A stretch of 64,000 bases of DNA. Source: Bactrocera neohumeralis. Taxonomy: Eukaryota > Arthropoda > Insecta > Diptera > Tephritidae. The position numbers and the translations under genes are program-made. The stretch spans positions 15,467,341-15,531,340 of the forward strand of contig NW_026089624.1 of assembly GCF_024586455.1 (NCBI RefSeq). Reading direction: 5' to 3'. This document shows, one piece after another, positions 51,030 through 60,756 of the stretch. The first letter of the stretch is position 1; every line of letters starts with the position of its first letter. Under the pieces are notes generated by a model. It made no database searches, had not been told where the DNA came from, and saw only the letters and a list, made by a program, of their open reading frames with translations.

Positions 51030-51590
51030 TAGCATTTGATAATACTTGCGACGATCTTGGTTTTGCTCGGCAATGAGCTCGTTTTGGTGACCCACAAAGT
51101 TGGTCAATTAATCTATAAATGCAAGAAGAAGCTGCAAGGTGTCAGCTATCTTTTCAACTACACCTGCCTCTTTTGCTATGTGTTTTACGAGGCAATCCTC
51201 CACTCTGCCTTCACGCCGTTCTTTTCGTGGTGTGGACTTTGCTCCGCCGCTAACGATTTCATCAATAGTTGAAAGCATGGTATCCAAAGAATCACAATAA
51301 ACAATACTACTGTTAATCCCAGATGAAGAGCTGCTTGCGATGTCCTCAACGGCCGCATATATTCCGCAAATTTGAACTACTTCTTGCTCACTGCGGGTTA
51401 GCAAAAATTTATTGAATTGGCCTCCTCCAGTAGCTATGCAGCCTTTTCAATCGAACCATACCTATAAAAAAAACCTTAGTGCAGTTCACATATACATGCA
51501 TACATGTTTAAACTGCATGATATTTTGCTCACTTTTTCCGAGCCGTTAATATCTTTTTGCGGTGAACCTTCGCTATTTAGCATTTTAATT
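51030..51590 (-). pseudogene. Myb/SANT-like regulatory protein, possibly Harbinger partner
   Basis: The minus strand has ATG LNSEGSPQKDINGSEK near 51580-51530, a GTGAGC donor and a TTTTTTTATAG acceptor around a short intron (about 51460-51530). Then KGCIATGGGQFNKFLLTRSE followed by EQEVVQICGIYAAVEDI, a Ser-rich hinge, TPRKERREGRVEDCLV, KHIAKEAGVVEKIADTLQLL and, after a stop at 51108, NELIAEQNQDRRKYYQMLEM. The TGGG...LT..E segment and the terminal coiled coil are typical of Myb/SANT-like proteins that accompany Harbinger transposases or derive from them. There is a frame problem at the exon 2 start (a TGA) and one stop, so it is probably dead. The plus-strand frame 51036-51272 is a shadow. Confidence 0.45.
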
Positions 51591-51920
51591 TTTTTTAATT
51601 TTTGTGAAGAAATTTAAATAATTGGCTTAAATACTTATATTTTAAGTTTTTAAAGCGAATTCAATAGTTTCGCGCCCTTTTTCCAACCGATATCAAAACG
51701 CCAAATAATAGGCGAAAACGATTTCTAGAACATGCCATATCGCACCGACATAGCGTTTGCGGCGGTACCGGCCGGTGCGTAGTTGCCGTCATAGTAGCGT
51801 TTTGTCAAGTAACTGATTGTGTTAATCTATGGAATAAATTTCAACAAAATATGGCCAGTGATATTCCGATTCGGCGACGGTGAGAGTTAAGCTCAGATGA
51901 TGTTCAATATGATCAAAATA
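51591..51920. other. Spacer, no gene seen
   Basis: AT-rich, with one GC-rich patch (GCGGCGGTACCGGCCGGTGCG at 51749-51769) containing the palindrome ACCGGCCGGT. No gene supported. Confidence 0.4.
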
Positions 51921-51924
51921 TATT

Positions 51925-52165
51925 TGACTAAGAATTATTTGAATTGAACAAAGTAGTGCAATTAATTTCGGGTATATCGATCAAAGACTTTGGGCTGCCG
52001 ATACTAATAGCTTAGATTTAACTAACAGTGCCGAATACACAAGAGAAACATCTTACAATCAAACGAAGCTTTTACAAAATCTAGTTCAAGATGAGCAACG
52101 AATAAACATCGTTCAGAAAAGGATATTCACTGCATTACTATCAACAATTGATGACAATGAAGGGA
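51925..52165 (+). pseudogene. Helitron/PIF1-type helicase fragment
   Basis: The plus strand reads LNKVVQLISGISIKDFGLP, then after two stops QETSYNQTKLLQNLVQDEQR and INIVQKRIFTALLSTIDDNE. This matches the segment just before the Walker A motif in PIF1-like helicases encoded by Helitrons (...G.SL.DFGLP..., ....YD...L......L...Q..++..I). The fragment stops before the nucleotide-binding motif, where the (TAA)n tail of the neighbouring I-type LINE begins. Confidence 0.55.
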
Positions 52166-52379
52166 AATTATTATTATTATTTATTAGACACATTATAAAA
52201 TATGATATCTAACATATGTGGTATGTCGTACTAGCTGCGGCGGCCTTTGACGCCTATCTTATAAGTAAGTTTAATATTATTACAATTTGTTGACTAATCT
52301 AAGTTGTTCTATAAATAAGTAAATTTGATTAATATTCTTTGAGTTAGCATGTTTTAAACAATCTGTAGGGTTGATTTGA

Positions 52380-53640
52380 TTAAAGTAAATTGCTCTGATT
52401 CTCGCGAAGTTGGGACAGTGATCTAAGATACATATGTAATACTTTGCATTTGTTAATAGATAATAAGGCACCCAACGAGTTTCCCCAGGTTTGTATGTCC
52501 TGAAGGACGATGGAAAAGATATTCTTTATTTTGTTAGTATCTTTTATTTTGGTATAAATTATTGCATCGTCCGCATAGACAGATACATGCAATAGGGTGT
52601 GTCATTCTGAGTCAACCTTTTTTTTTCAACTGAAAAACAGACTAAAAATTTTCGAAAATGTGAAAAAGAAAGTCACTCAAAAGATGAGCTCTTAATATTA
52701 ATATTAAGAGGCACCTCTTTCAAATTTTCTGTTTTCCATATAAACAACATGGAAAAATAATCATTTTTTTGTGGTGATTATTGTGCGGAGGTTATTATAT
52801 GTGCACGCGATGACTGCCAGTAGGGATGGTAAGCTCGATTCCGATTCTACTCGAGAATCGAGTTTTCTCGTAAAATAATCGATTTTTCGGAATCGATCTT
52901 CAGTAGTCGAAGTCGATTAAGAATCGATTCTTGACATTCGAAAAATCGATTATTTTACGAGAAAACTCGATTATCGAGTAGGAATCGAGTTTACCATCCC
53001 TACTGGCAGCCATCGCGTGCACATATAATAACTACCGCACAATAACCACCACAAAAAAAAATGATTTTTTTCGATTTTATTTATATGGAAAACAGAAAAT
53101 TTGAAAGAGGCACCTCTTAATATTAATATTAAGAGCTCATCTTTTGAGGAACTTTTTTTTACACATTTCGAAAGTTTTGAGCCTGTTTTTCAGTTGAAAA
53201 AAAAAGGTTGACTCAGAAAGACACACCCTAATATGCAAGCTTTTATGATGCAGTACAATTGAGTTAAGTTTGTCGAATGCGATAATGAATAGGATCACTG
53301 ATAGAGGGCAACCTTGTGGGATGCCGTTAAAAAGTGGGAATGGTTTTGACAGAGTGTTGTTAACTCGTACTCTGAACGATCGGTGGGCCATAAAAGCCTT
53401 AATCGAGTTAAAAACCTTAGGTCAAACCTTCAAGAGTTTTAGTTGGTGAAGAATTACATGTATTCCAACGAGATCGAAAGCTTTTTCGAAATCAGTCCCC
53501 AGAATAGTGACATGGTTTCGTAACGAAAGAGCATCCGACACGAAATGATGTATTTGCAAAGAGCATCCTTCGTTCCGTTTTTCCGCTTAAATGCAGATTG
53601 ATTGTGTGAGATAAGCCCGTTTTTGGTTACAAACCACATA
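52380..53640 (-). pseudogene. I-type reverse transcriptase, interrupted by the MITE
   Basis: 53454-53639: NGLISHNQSAFKRKNGTKDA (RT domain entry), leading to a degraded DFEKAFD region. 53137-53391: MAHRSFRVRVNNTLSKPFPL and FNGIPQGCPLSVILFIIAFD (motif B). 52380-52592: HVSVYADDAIIYTK with the catalytic YADD at 52566-52577 and GALLSINKCKVLHM. The MITE lies exactly between motif B and YADD: the reading ends at LHIRV before it and resumes at HVSVYADD after it, with the duplicated target bases overlapping. The downstream domain (RNase H) is not present. Confidence 0.75.
52593..53230. mobile_element. Palindromic MITE, 638 bp, 8-bp duplication
   Basis: Starts TAGGGTGTGTCATTCTGAG and ends with the inverted equivalent (CTCAGAAAGACACACCCTA). 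The two halves are near-perfect inverted copies over roughly 300 bp each and meet in a TCGATT-rich centre at about 52845-52990 (AATCGATTTTTCGGAATCGA, GAAAACTCGATTATCGAGTA). Target-site duplication of 8 bp with one mismatch: ACATGCAA (52585-52592) and ATATGCAA (53231-53238). No coding capacity. The TAGGGTG terminus and 8-bp duplication suggest mobilisation by a transposase of the family D/hAT type, which is inference. Confidence 0.85.
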
Positions 53641-53701
53641 ATCCGTCGCGCGAGAATCTTTTCATTAAAGTTTGCTCATGCATGGTAAAAGGGGTATAGG
53701 T

Positions 53702-54030
53702 TAGGGTGGGTCGATTCCGGACTTTTTTCGATCCGGGATTTCTAATAGTGCGGAAAAGTTGCCTTAGTACTTCCTGATTCCAATGTAACTTTTTGTTTTG
53801 AGATCGGATTGCATCTTCAACCCCAACTCCGGCCTTGAAATTTCGGAAAATCGCCTAAAATCGTGAAATTGTCTACCTAGCGCCTGAAATACGGATCTCA
53901 TGGCAAAATGTATAAAACAAAAGTTATTTGTCACGTCATTTGCTACCGAACTACTGATCATGGCCGTAGGACGAACCGTTCCCGAGATACGAGCGAAAAT
54001 GCGGCGCGCCACAGCGCAAGGTGAAAATCG
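53702..54030. repeat. Family D terminal inverted repeat (D2, left arm)
   Basis: Matches the D1 left arm and, inverted, 56645-56975. Confidence 0.9.
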
Positions 54031-54049
54031 GCTTGCGGCCACACTTCTT

Positions 54050-54345
54050 GACGTTGATTTTGCCGAGTGCTATCACTCACATTCATTCACCTACGCCAAA
54101 GGACACTTTCGGATAGGTCTCCACACAAATATTTTTTCATCAAGTTCCTTCACTCTTGTCGGTGATTTTGCCGAGTTCTATCACTTACATTCATTTCCCT
54201 GCGCCATACGACACGTTCGCACTGGTCCCCACATAAATATTTAAGTTCGGACTGGTCTCCACATAAATATTTTTTCATCGAGCTCCTTCACTCTTGTCGT
54301 TGATTTCGCCGAGTGCTATCACTTATATTCTCTCAACAGAACACA
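54050..54345 (+). repeat. Tandem leader repeats of family D (D2, three units)
   Basis: Units with GCCGAGTGCTATCAC or GCCGAGTTCTATCAC near 54062, 54167 and 54307, spaced about 105 and 140 bp. They lie directly upstream of the start codon at 54355. Confidence 0.7.
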
Positions 54346-54354
54346 GAACTCAAA

Positions 54355-56529
54355 ATGTCTGTATCTAAATTTAAATTTAGACAGAAATGTCCTGTGTTTG
54401 GCATATATCCGTACAATCTCTCTGAGTCCCAGTTACCTACTTACCAGGATGTTCTTTTGTGTTATCAGTTTGAAAGATTTCGTATAGGGCGACTCCGAGG
54501 CAACAACTATGAACCTGAAAATACTTTCAAAAAGTCATCTATTCCGATAGTTTCACACACCAAAGTTGTACAAATGCTCACCACATACCATAAGAAATTT
54601 CTGACTCTTAAACAATTGTTTTTAAGGAACCCAATAGGTTTGAGCACTAAAAGAGACGACTTTGTCTCTTCTGCCGGAAAATTATTTGACATCGCTGTTT
54701 GTAAATGCATTTATTTTTCCTCTTGCACTTGTCCAAAAGAAAGGAAAGTTCCTATTAATGAACAAACATTTCTCTTGGACCAGAGAACCAGAAGAATTGG
54801 TCGCATTGGAAGTGTTGATCTACCTGAAACAAAAAAGATTACAAAGAAAAATGGACGTAAAGAAAAGCTTTCAAAACGTCATTCAACATCAACACTTACC
54901 AGAAAAGTATCAGCTAGAACACGTGACCATTCAGATCAGCCAGACTCTCATTTAGACGACAACAATGTAGGTGCGTCCCACATGGATTCTTCCACAAACG
55001 ATGCTGATGATGAATTTTTTCTTCCATCCTCTAAAACCAAACAAAACACACTAGTATTAGAACACACTGCTTTAGCTGCCCAAAGATTTGGAGTAAGTGA
55101 TGGAGCAGCGGCCTTGATTGTTTAATCTGCTTTCCCGGATGCCAAAAAAGCAGGTTTGATAACAAAGGATCAGGCTAGCTTTGTCACTGACAAATGCAAG
55201 ATTAGTCGGGCAAAAAAAAGTGTTGGAGTTAAGCTCCAAAACACCGAAAGTATTGACTCTGTATATGGGCTGTATTTTGACGGCCGCAAAGTACTACCTC
55301 GACACTGTCAAAGAGGAACATATTTCTTTTATAGCGGAACCTGGTTGTCATTACTTTGGCCACGTCACCTCTCCTTCCGGGTCAGCTGAGGATGAGACGC
55401 AAGCTATATGGCAACATTTACAAAACAATTCAGTTGATGTGTAACATGTAGAAGTTGTCGGTGCTGATGGCGCCAACACGAACACAGGTTGAAAAGGTGG
55501 AATCATTCGGAAACTAGAAGAAAGAATAGGTAGGCCATTACAGTGGGTTGTTTGTCTTCTACATTTCAACGAACTTCCATTTCGTGCTCTTTTCGAACAC
55601 ATAGATGGTGTCTCAAAGAGTCCAAATACATTCTCTGGCAACATAGGTAAACTGCTCCCTGATTGTGAGAAGTTGCCTGTTGTCAAATTTGAAAGTCTTC
55701 CATCCTGCCAATTACCTTCTGAGGTTATTAATCCGACCCAACTTAGCACAGACCAAGCTTATCTCTATAAAAATAACAGAAGCTGTTATTTCCGGTCAAT
55801 ATTCCTCAGATTTAGCGTAGATGCATCCACGTAACATGTGCAAATCTCGCTGGCTCACCTGTGCAAATAGAATTCTGAGATTATACATTTCTACTGACAA
55901 ATTAACAAAGGAAATAAAGATTTTGGTCAAGTACATACTTACAGTTTACTCACCTTTGTGGTTATCAATAAGATTCAACAGTTCAATCAAAGATGGCTCG
56001 CGCCAACTCTATGCTGCAATTCAAAGGTCGAGATACTTACCTGCTAAACTGTGCAAGGTTGTCGATTCATCCATTCAACAGAATGCTTTCTTTGCTCTTC
56101 CAGAAAACATTCTCCTTAGTATGATGACTGACGAACGGATAGAAGTCAGAAAGTTGGCCCTTGACCGTTTTCTGGCAGCCAGAGAAGCAGAGTCTGACAC
56201 TGTAAATGGAAGGGTTAGATGTAATAAATTGCCGAAGCTGAATTTCAAAGCTAATAATTATTACGATATGATTAACTGGAAGACTATTACCTTGACTGTT
56301 CCAACAGTTCTTTGTTCAGTTTCTAACGAAGAACTCATAAAAGGGCTTCCCCTCTTACACCGTGGCATTCGAGAGAACCGTCAAATTGATGACATATGCA
56401 TCTTCTAAAGTTATTGGCCCCCAATCTCGTGATCGTTTTATACGCTCTGCACTGAAATCTAGGCAACAAGTGCCAAAGTTTAGTACAAAATCTGATTTTA
56501 TCAATAAATTTGACGCAGATTCAGACTAA
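54355..56529 (+). pseudogene. Family D transposase-like gene (D2), best-preserved copy
   Basis: The ATG at 54355 starts MSVSKFKFRQKCPVFGIYPY. The frame stays open for 257 codons through RIGRIGSVDLPETKKI, a Ser/Asp-rich hinge and LVLEHTALAAQRFGVSDGAA, to ALIV and a TAA at 55123-55125. The reading continues in frame with SAFPDAKKAGLITKDQASFV and SIDSVYGLYFDGRK, then shifts. Later pieces: CHYFGHVTSPSGSAEDETQA (55181-55444), VVGADGANTNTG (about 55450-55490, just after a TAA at 55442), VVCLLHFNELPFRALFEHID, RWLTCANRILRLYISTDKLT (55821-56408), LNFKANNYYDMINWK and TMAVE-equivalent residues damaged near 56350-56400, and RDRFIRSALKSRQQVPKF to a TAA at 56527-56529. The expected full protein is about 725 residues. 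The N-terminal segment with CPVFG.YPYN..ESQLPTYQDV may bind DNA, which is a guess. Confidence 0.7.
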
Positions 56530-56644
56530 AACAAGCCTGACATAAGGTTGGTTGGTTGGATTGGGCTTGGGAGGAACCCGAAGAGCAACCACCTCCACGC
56601 GGTGGGTTCTGGGTGACCAATACAGGTTAGCTGAGAGCTGCAAC

Positions 56645-56975
56645 AATTTTCACCTTGCGCTGTGGCGCGCCGCATTTTCGCTCGTATCTCGGGAACGGTT
56701 CGTCCTACGGCCATGATCACATATACCATTTCGGTAGCAAATGACGTGACAAATAACTTTTGTTTTATACATTTTGCCATGAGATGCGTATTTCAGGCGC
56801 TAGGTAGACAATTTCACGATTTTAGGCGAATTTCCGAAATTTAAAGGCCGGAGTTGGGGTTGAAGATGCAATCCGATCTCAAAACAAAAAGTTGCATAGG
56901 AATCAGGAAGTACTAATTCAACATTTCCGCACTATTAGAAATCCCGAATCGAAAAGTCCGGAATCCACCCACCCT
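56645..56975. repeat. Family D terminal inverted repeat (D2, right arm)
   Basis: Inverted partner of 53702-54030. Its outer end has lost a few bases (GAATCGAAAAGTCCGGAATCC) but keeps CCACCCACCCTA. Confidence 0.88.
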
Positions 56976-56979
56976 AGTG

Positions 56980-57252
56980 CTAGTGGACCACCATTGGTAG
57001 AGCCTTTTGTTCCCTTAAAATGTTGCTGCCTATGATTGCCGAATAACAAATATCTCGCTCTCCTACTATATGAAACCCTGCAGGTATGTCAATACCGTCG
57101 GCGTGAATCTGCCATGAAAATGAACCCAAAGTGGTAAGTTGGCTTTTCCCTATTCCCATCAAAGGTCTTTTATCATTATTTAACTCTATGTCTCCTAACA
57201 TCATTAAAACATCGTAGCGGAGTAAGTAAAGATCGCACCCGGTGTCAAGCAA
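56980..57252 (-). pseudogene. Gypsy-type aspartic protease fragment
   Basis: Frame of 90 codons: ALLDTGCDLYLLRYDVL, the D-T-G active site (with CD following), then GIGKSQLTTLGSF and YSAIIGSNILRE, the Ile-Ile-Gly-x-(N/D)-(I/F)-L motif that ends retropepsins. The residue order and size fit one protease domain. It is open up to its truncation by family D. Confidence 0.8.
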
Positions 57253-57272
57253 TGCAGATAATTTTAACCCAT

Positions 57273-57509
57273 TTAGTGTGATTTCTTTGAAAAGGACGTA
57301 TTTATTAAAATCCCTAATTGTTCATTGGTTACAGTATTTTCTCTTTTGACCTTCCCCTCAATGTACGATTTTCCGCATTTTGATGCAATGTGCCCACTTT
57401 GTCCGCATTTAAAACATTTGGCATACTGTTGAGAGCACGTGTTCGCTAAATGTCCAACGACATCACACCTGAGGCAACGTCTTTTTTCTGCCGCTTTTTT
57501 GCCGTCCAT
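57273..57509 (-). pseudogene. Gypsy-type gag C-terminus with two zinc knuckles
   Basis: MDGKKAAEKRRCLRCDVVGH carries the first knuckle (C-x2-C-x4-H-x4-C: CLRCDVVGHLANTC) and CFKCGQSGHIASKC the second. Known role: nucleocapsid binding of the element RNA. Downstream sequence (TNEQLGILINTSF) leads to the protease through a stop or frame change at about 57270. Confidence 0.8.
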
Positions 57510-58190
57510 GTCTTATTTTTCTAACTCCTGTTCACGGCGGTTGGAGCTGAGCAGTTGACGACCTAATCGGATCTTTTAATAGACTGTGAGTTGATCCTTG
57601 AGTTGCTCAATGATTCTAGCCTGATATAAATTGCTCTTCCTTATTTTGGTATCTAGAATACCATCGATAAAATATTCTACCAAACTTAATTCGCTCACGT
57701 CTATTGAGCTGCTATAAATATTCGCGATAACCTTCATTATTGCCCTTCACAGACTAGTTGCGTTGAAGTTTACAGCCACCACTGCAAACACTTGCATGCG
57801 AAACTGAATTTTTGCAGCCACCGCTGCTACTACCTTTTAGCACTTGGTTGCGTCGGACTTTCGCGCTGCAACGCTTCACAGCTTAGTTGCGTTGAAGTTT
57901 ACTGCCACCACTGAAAACATTTCGACGCCACCGCTGCTGGAGCTTTCGGGCAGGTCTGTCTATGCGCCGCTGATTTTAAACGGTCGCCGGTTAAAGTTTT
58001 GTCGAGACTGTACGTACTGCTACTACTAGCTGTCTCGCACACACCACTGACACCAAGTATACTAATTTGCGGGACACCCAACCCTTTTTAAACACATTTT
58101 TGTGACTTTTCAAGCACCGATATGTGGGACACCAACCGCTTTCTAGTTAACTTCTTTTTTCGACCTAGCAGCTCTTTTCCACTTTACCCG

Positions 58191-58205
58191 CCACTTCTGA
58201 CACCA
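58191..58205 (-). promoter_or_regulatory. Primer-binding site for tRNA-Leu (TGGTGTCAGAAGTGG)
   Basis: On the minus strand, two bases after the LTR end CCCACA, the sequence TGGTGTCAGAAGTGG is the exact complement of a tRNA 3' end CCACTTCTGACA-CCA. That corresponds to eukaryotic tRNA-Leu acceptor stems (5' GTCAG..., 3' ...CTGAC) as I recall them. The position and length fit a retroelement primer site. Confidence 0.7.
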
Positions 58206-58365
58206 ATTGTGGGTAGTTAGTCAGTCTCTTCACTTCGATTTATCGTTTATTCAAATTAAGTTACAGTAGTTGAATATGGTCACAAAAAGATAACACAAAT
58301 TCAACGGTTACAATTTTAAAATCGTCACAAAATGAATCGAGGTAGTCACAGCTTCACCGCGGTTC

Positions 58366-60427
58366 TTCTTCTTAATTGGCGTAGACACTTAGCTTATCGT
58401 AGCTTATCGTTCCATCGAATGCGATATTCTACGTGGCCAACGCGCAAAGGACCGTAAATCTTCCGCAGAGCTTTTCTCTCGGAAACTCACAACGTCGACT
58501 CATCAGTTGTTGTCATCGTTCAAGCCTCTGCACCATATAGCAGTACAGGTATTATGAGTGACTTATAGAGTTTGGTTTTTGTTCGTCGAGAGAGGACTTT
58601 GCTTCTCAATTGCCTAATCAGTCCGAAGTAGCACCTGTTGGCAAGAGTTATCCTGTGTTAATACTGGTTCCTAAATAGACGAAATTATCTACAATTTTAA
58701 AGTTATGACTGTCAAGAGTGACGTGAGAGAGAAGTCTTGAGTGCGACGACTGTTTGTTTGATGACAGGAGATATTTCGTCTTGCCTTCGCTCACTGCCAG
58801 ACCCATTTTCTGTGCTTCCTTGTCCAGCCTGGAAAAAGCAGAACTAACAGCGCGGGTGTTGAGGCCGATGATATTAATATCATCGGCATACGCCAGCAGC
58901 TGTACACCCTTATGAAAGATTGTACCTGTTCGATTAAGTTCTACAACTCGAATTATTTTCTCCAGCAGCAGGTTGAAGAAGTCGCACGGTAGGGAGTCGC
59001 CTTGTCTGAAACCTCGTTCGGAGAGGTTCTTCCCGATCCTGGCGGAGCTTTTGGTATTGCTCAACGTCAGTTTACACAGCCATATTAGTTTTGCGGGGAT
59101 ATCAAAATTCAGACATCGCGGCGTAAAGGCAGCTCCTTTTCGTGCTGTCGAAAGCAGCTTTGAAATCGACGAAGAGGTGGTGTGTGTCGATTCTCTTTTC
59201 ACGGGTCTTTTCCAAAAATTTGGCGCATGGTGAATATCTGGTCGGTTGTTGATTTGCTAGGTCTAAAGCCACGGAAAGAAACGGATGCATGCTCTTTATC
59301 GGTTCTTCGCCGCCGTGTTTGAATACCTCAGCCGGCAATCCATCGGCCCCCGCCGCTTTGTTGTTCTGCTGGCGGGTAATTGCTATTAATTGCTTCATAA
59401 TTTAAGTATGCTCTGGGCATCGGTAACTAGATCACCTTTGGGGGTTCTACAAGAGTATGCTCCGGTTTTGAAACCTTGTGTAAGCCGCCGCATTTTTTCG
59501 TAGAATTTTCGAGCATTACCCTTGTCGGCCAGCTTATCAAGCTCTTCGTACTCACGCACTTCGACCTCTTTCTTTTTCTCGCTTCCCTCTTCAACTCTCG
59601 GTATCTATCCCATCCCACACGTGTTGTGTTCGATCGTAACGTAGCGTGGTAGGCAGTCTGTTTTCTCTCCGCTGCGACACGGCACTCCTCGTCGTACCAG
59701 CTGTTCTTCTGCACTTTCCAAAAACCAATGGTTTCGGTTGCAGCTGTACGTAAGCAGTTTGAAATGCCGTCCCACCGTTCCCTTATACCGAGTTGTTGAC
59801 AAGTGCTCTCAGTGAGCAGGAGTGCAAGTCGAGTAGCAAATCGTTCGGCTGTCTGTTGTGATTGCAGCTTCTCGAAGTCGAACCTTCCTTGTGTTTGTTG
59901 ACGTGCGCTTTTTGCTGCACAGAGGTGGGTGCGAATCTTGGCTGCAACAAGATAGTGGACCGAGTCGATGTTAAGACCTCGAAGCGTACGCACGTTTAGA
60001 ACACTAGAGACGTGTCTTCCGTTTATCACAACATGATCGATCTGATTGGTGGCTTTTCAATCCGAAGACACCCAGGTAGCTTGATGTATCTTCTTGTGCT
60101 GGAATCCAGTACCGCAGATAACCATATTTCGGGCCCCGGCGAAGTCAATCAGCCTCAACCCATTTGGGGATGTTTCGTCGTGGAGGCTGAATTTGCCGAC
60201 CGTAGTGCCAAAGATACCTTCTTTGCCCACCCTGGCGTTAAAGTCGCCAAGCACGATTTTGACATCGTGCCGCGGGCAGCTCTCATAGGCGCGCTCCAGC
60301 CGCTCATAGAAGGCATCTTTGGTCACATCGTCCTTCTTTTTCGTCGGGGCGTGGGCGCAAATCAGCGATATGTTGAAGAACCTCGCTTTGATGCGGATTG
60401 TGGCTAGACGTTCATTCACCGAAGTGA
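58366..60427 (-). mobile_element. RTE-type LINE, 5'-truncated with internal deletions (copy 10)
   Basis: From the GAA tail at 58366 (TTCTTCTTAATTGGCGTAG) to the middle of the endonuclease at about 60427 (TTCATTCACC.AAGTGA). About 230 bp are missing right after the tail (58390), and a larger deletion removes part of the RT near 59275. No target-site duplication is recognisable. Diverged more than copies 4, 6, 7 and 11. Confidence 0.83.
58648..60420 (-). pseudogene. RTE ORF of copy 10, fragments
   Basis: Endonuclease: NERLATIRIKARFFNISLIC, VLGDFNARVGKEG and NMVICGTGFQHKK (60057-60464). Linker: MINGRHVSSVLNVRTLRG, VAAKIRTHLCAAKSARQQTQ, RERWDGISNCLRTA (59427-60029). RT: KAAGADGLPAEVFKHGGEEP (59102-59398), FVDFKAAFDS, ARIGKNLSERGFRQGDSLPC (a few codons lost before GFRQGDSL), LLAYADDINIIGLNTRAVSS and KYLLSSNKQSS (58648-59202). 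Catalytic YADD is kept. Several frameshifts. Confidence 0.83.
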
Positions 60428-60756
60428 TAAGAACGCAAGAAGAAAGAAAATAATAATAACGCAAAAATATACGTACATATGTGTGTATATATTTATATGC
60501 ATTTAGTTATGCTTTATGTTTGTATGTCGTTTCCCTTATAGTTTCGCACAATTGTTATATATGTACATATATATGTAATACGTACATGCAATATAACGAA
60601 ATGCACGGAAAATAAGTATACAATTTTTTATACATTCGTAAATATGGCAATATTAAATATGTGAGTATGTATGCAATTTTTTTGTTAATTGCATCTGCAT
60701 ACGTTTGCTCAAAAAGAACGCGAAAATGGAATTGCGATATATTATAAGTATGTATG
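60428..60756. other. AT-rich spacer with microsatellites
   Basis: TACATATGTGTGTATATATT, TATATATGTACATATATATG and similar. Open frames here are low-complexity chance frames. Confidence 0.5.

Larger units (their letters stand above)
52168..53701 (-). mobile_element. I-type LINE, 5'-truncated, split by a palindromic MITE
   Basis: A minus-strand LINE whose 3' end carries a TAA-repeat tail (plus-strand TTATTATTATTATTTATTA at 52168-52186), as known for I factors. Coding pieces: 53454-53639, 53137-53391 and 52380-52592. The MITE at 52593-53230 divides the reverse transcriptase. The 5' side is truncated at the family D copy (53702). Confidence 0.75.
53702..56975 (+). mobile_element. Family D DNA transposon, both ends present (copy D2)
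   Basis: A 3274-bp element with inverted repeats of about 330 bp at 53702-54030 and 56645-56975, starting TAGGGTGGGTCG. Unlike D1 it has no recognisable 8-bp duplication: the left flank (GTATAGGT) is in an I-type LINE, the right flank (GTGCTAGT) abuts a gypsy remnant. Ectopic recombination between family copies, or decay, would explain that. Confidence 0.88.
56976..58365 (-). mobile_element. Ty3/gypsy-type element: partial LTR, primer site, gag tail, protease
   Basis: On the minus strand: partial 5' LTR (58208-58365, ending CCCACA), a tRNA-Leu-type primer-binding site (58191-58205), a leader and degraded gag (57520-58190), two zinc knuckles (57273-57509) and the protease (56980-57252). The element is cut by family D at 56975 and by an RTE at 58366, so RT, RNase H, integrase and 3' LTR are missing. 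Confidence 0.8.

Noticed and set aside
51036..51272. 78-codon plus-strand frame with hydrophobic stretches, like a small membrane protein
   Set aside because: It lies exactly opposite the Myb/SANT-like frame, whose motifs are recognisable. The hydrophobicity comes from complementary codons.
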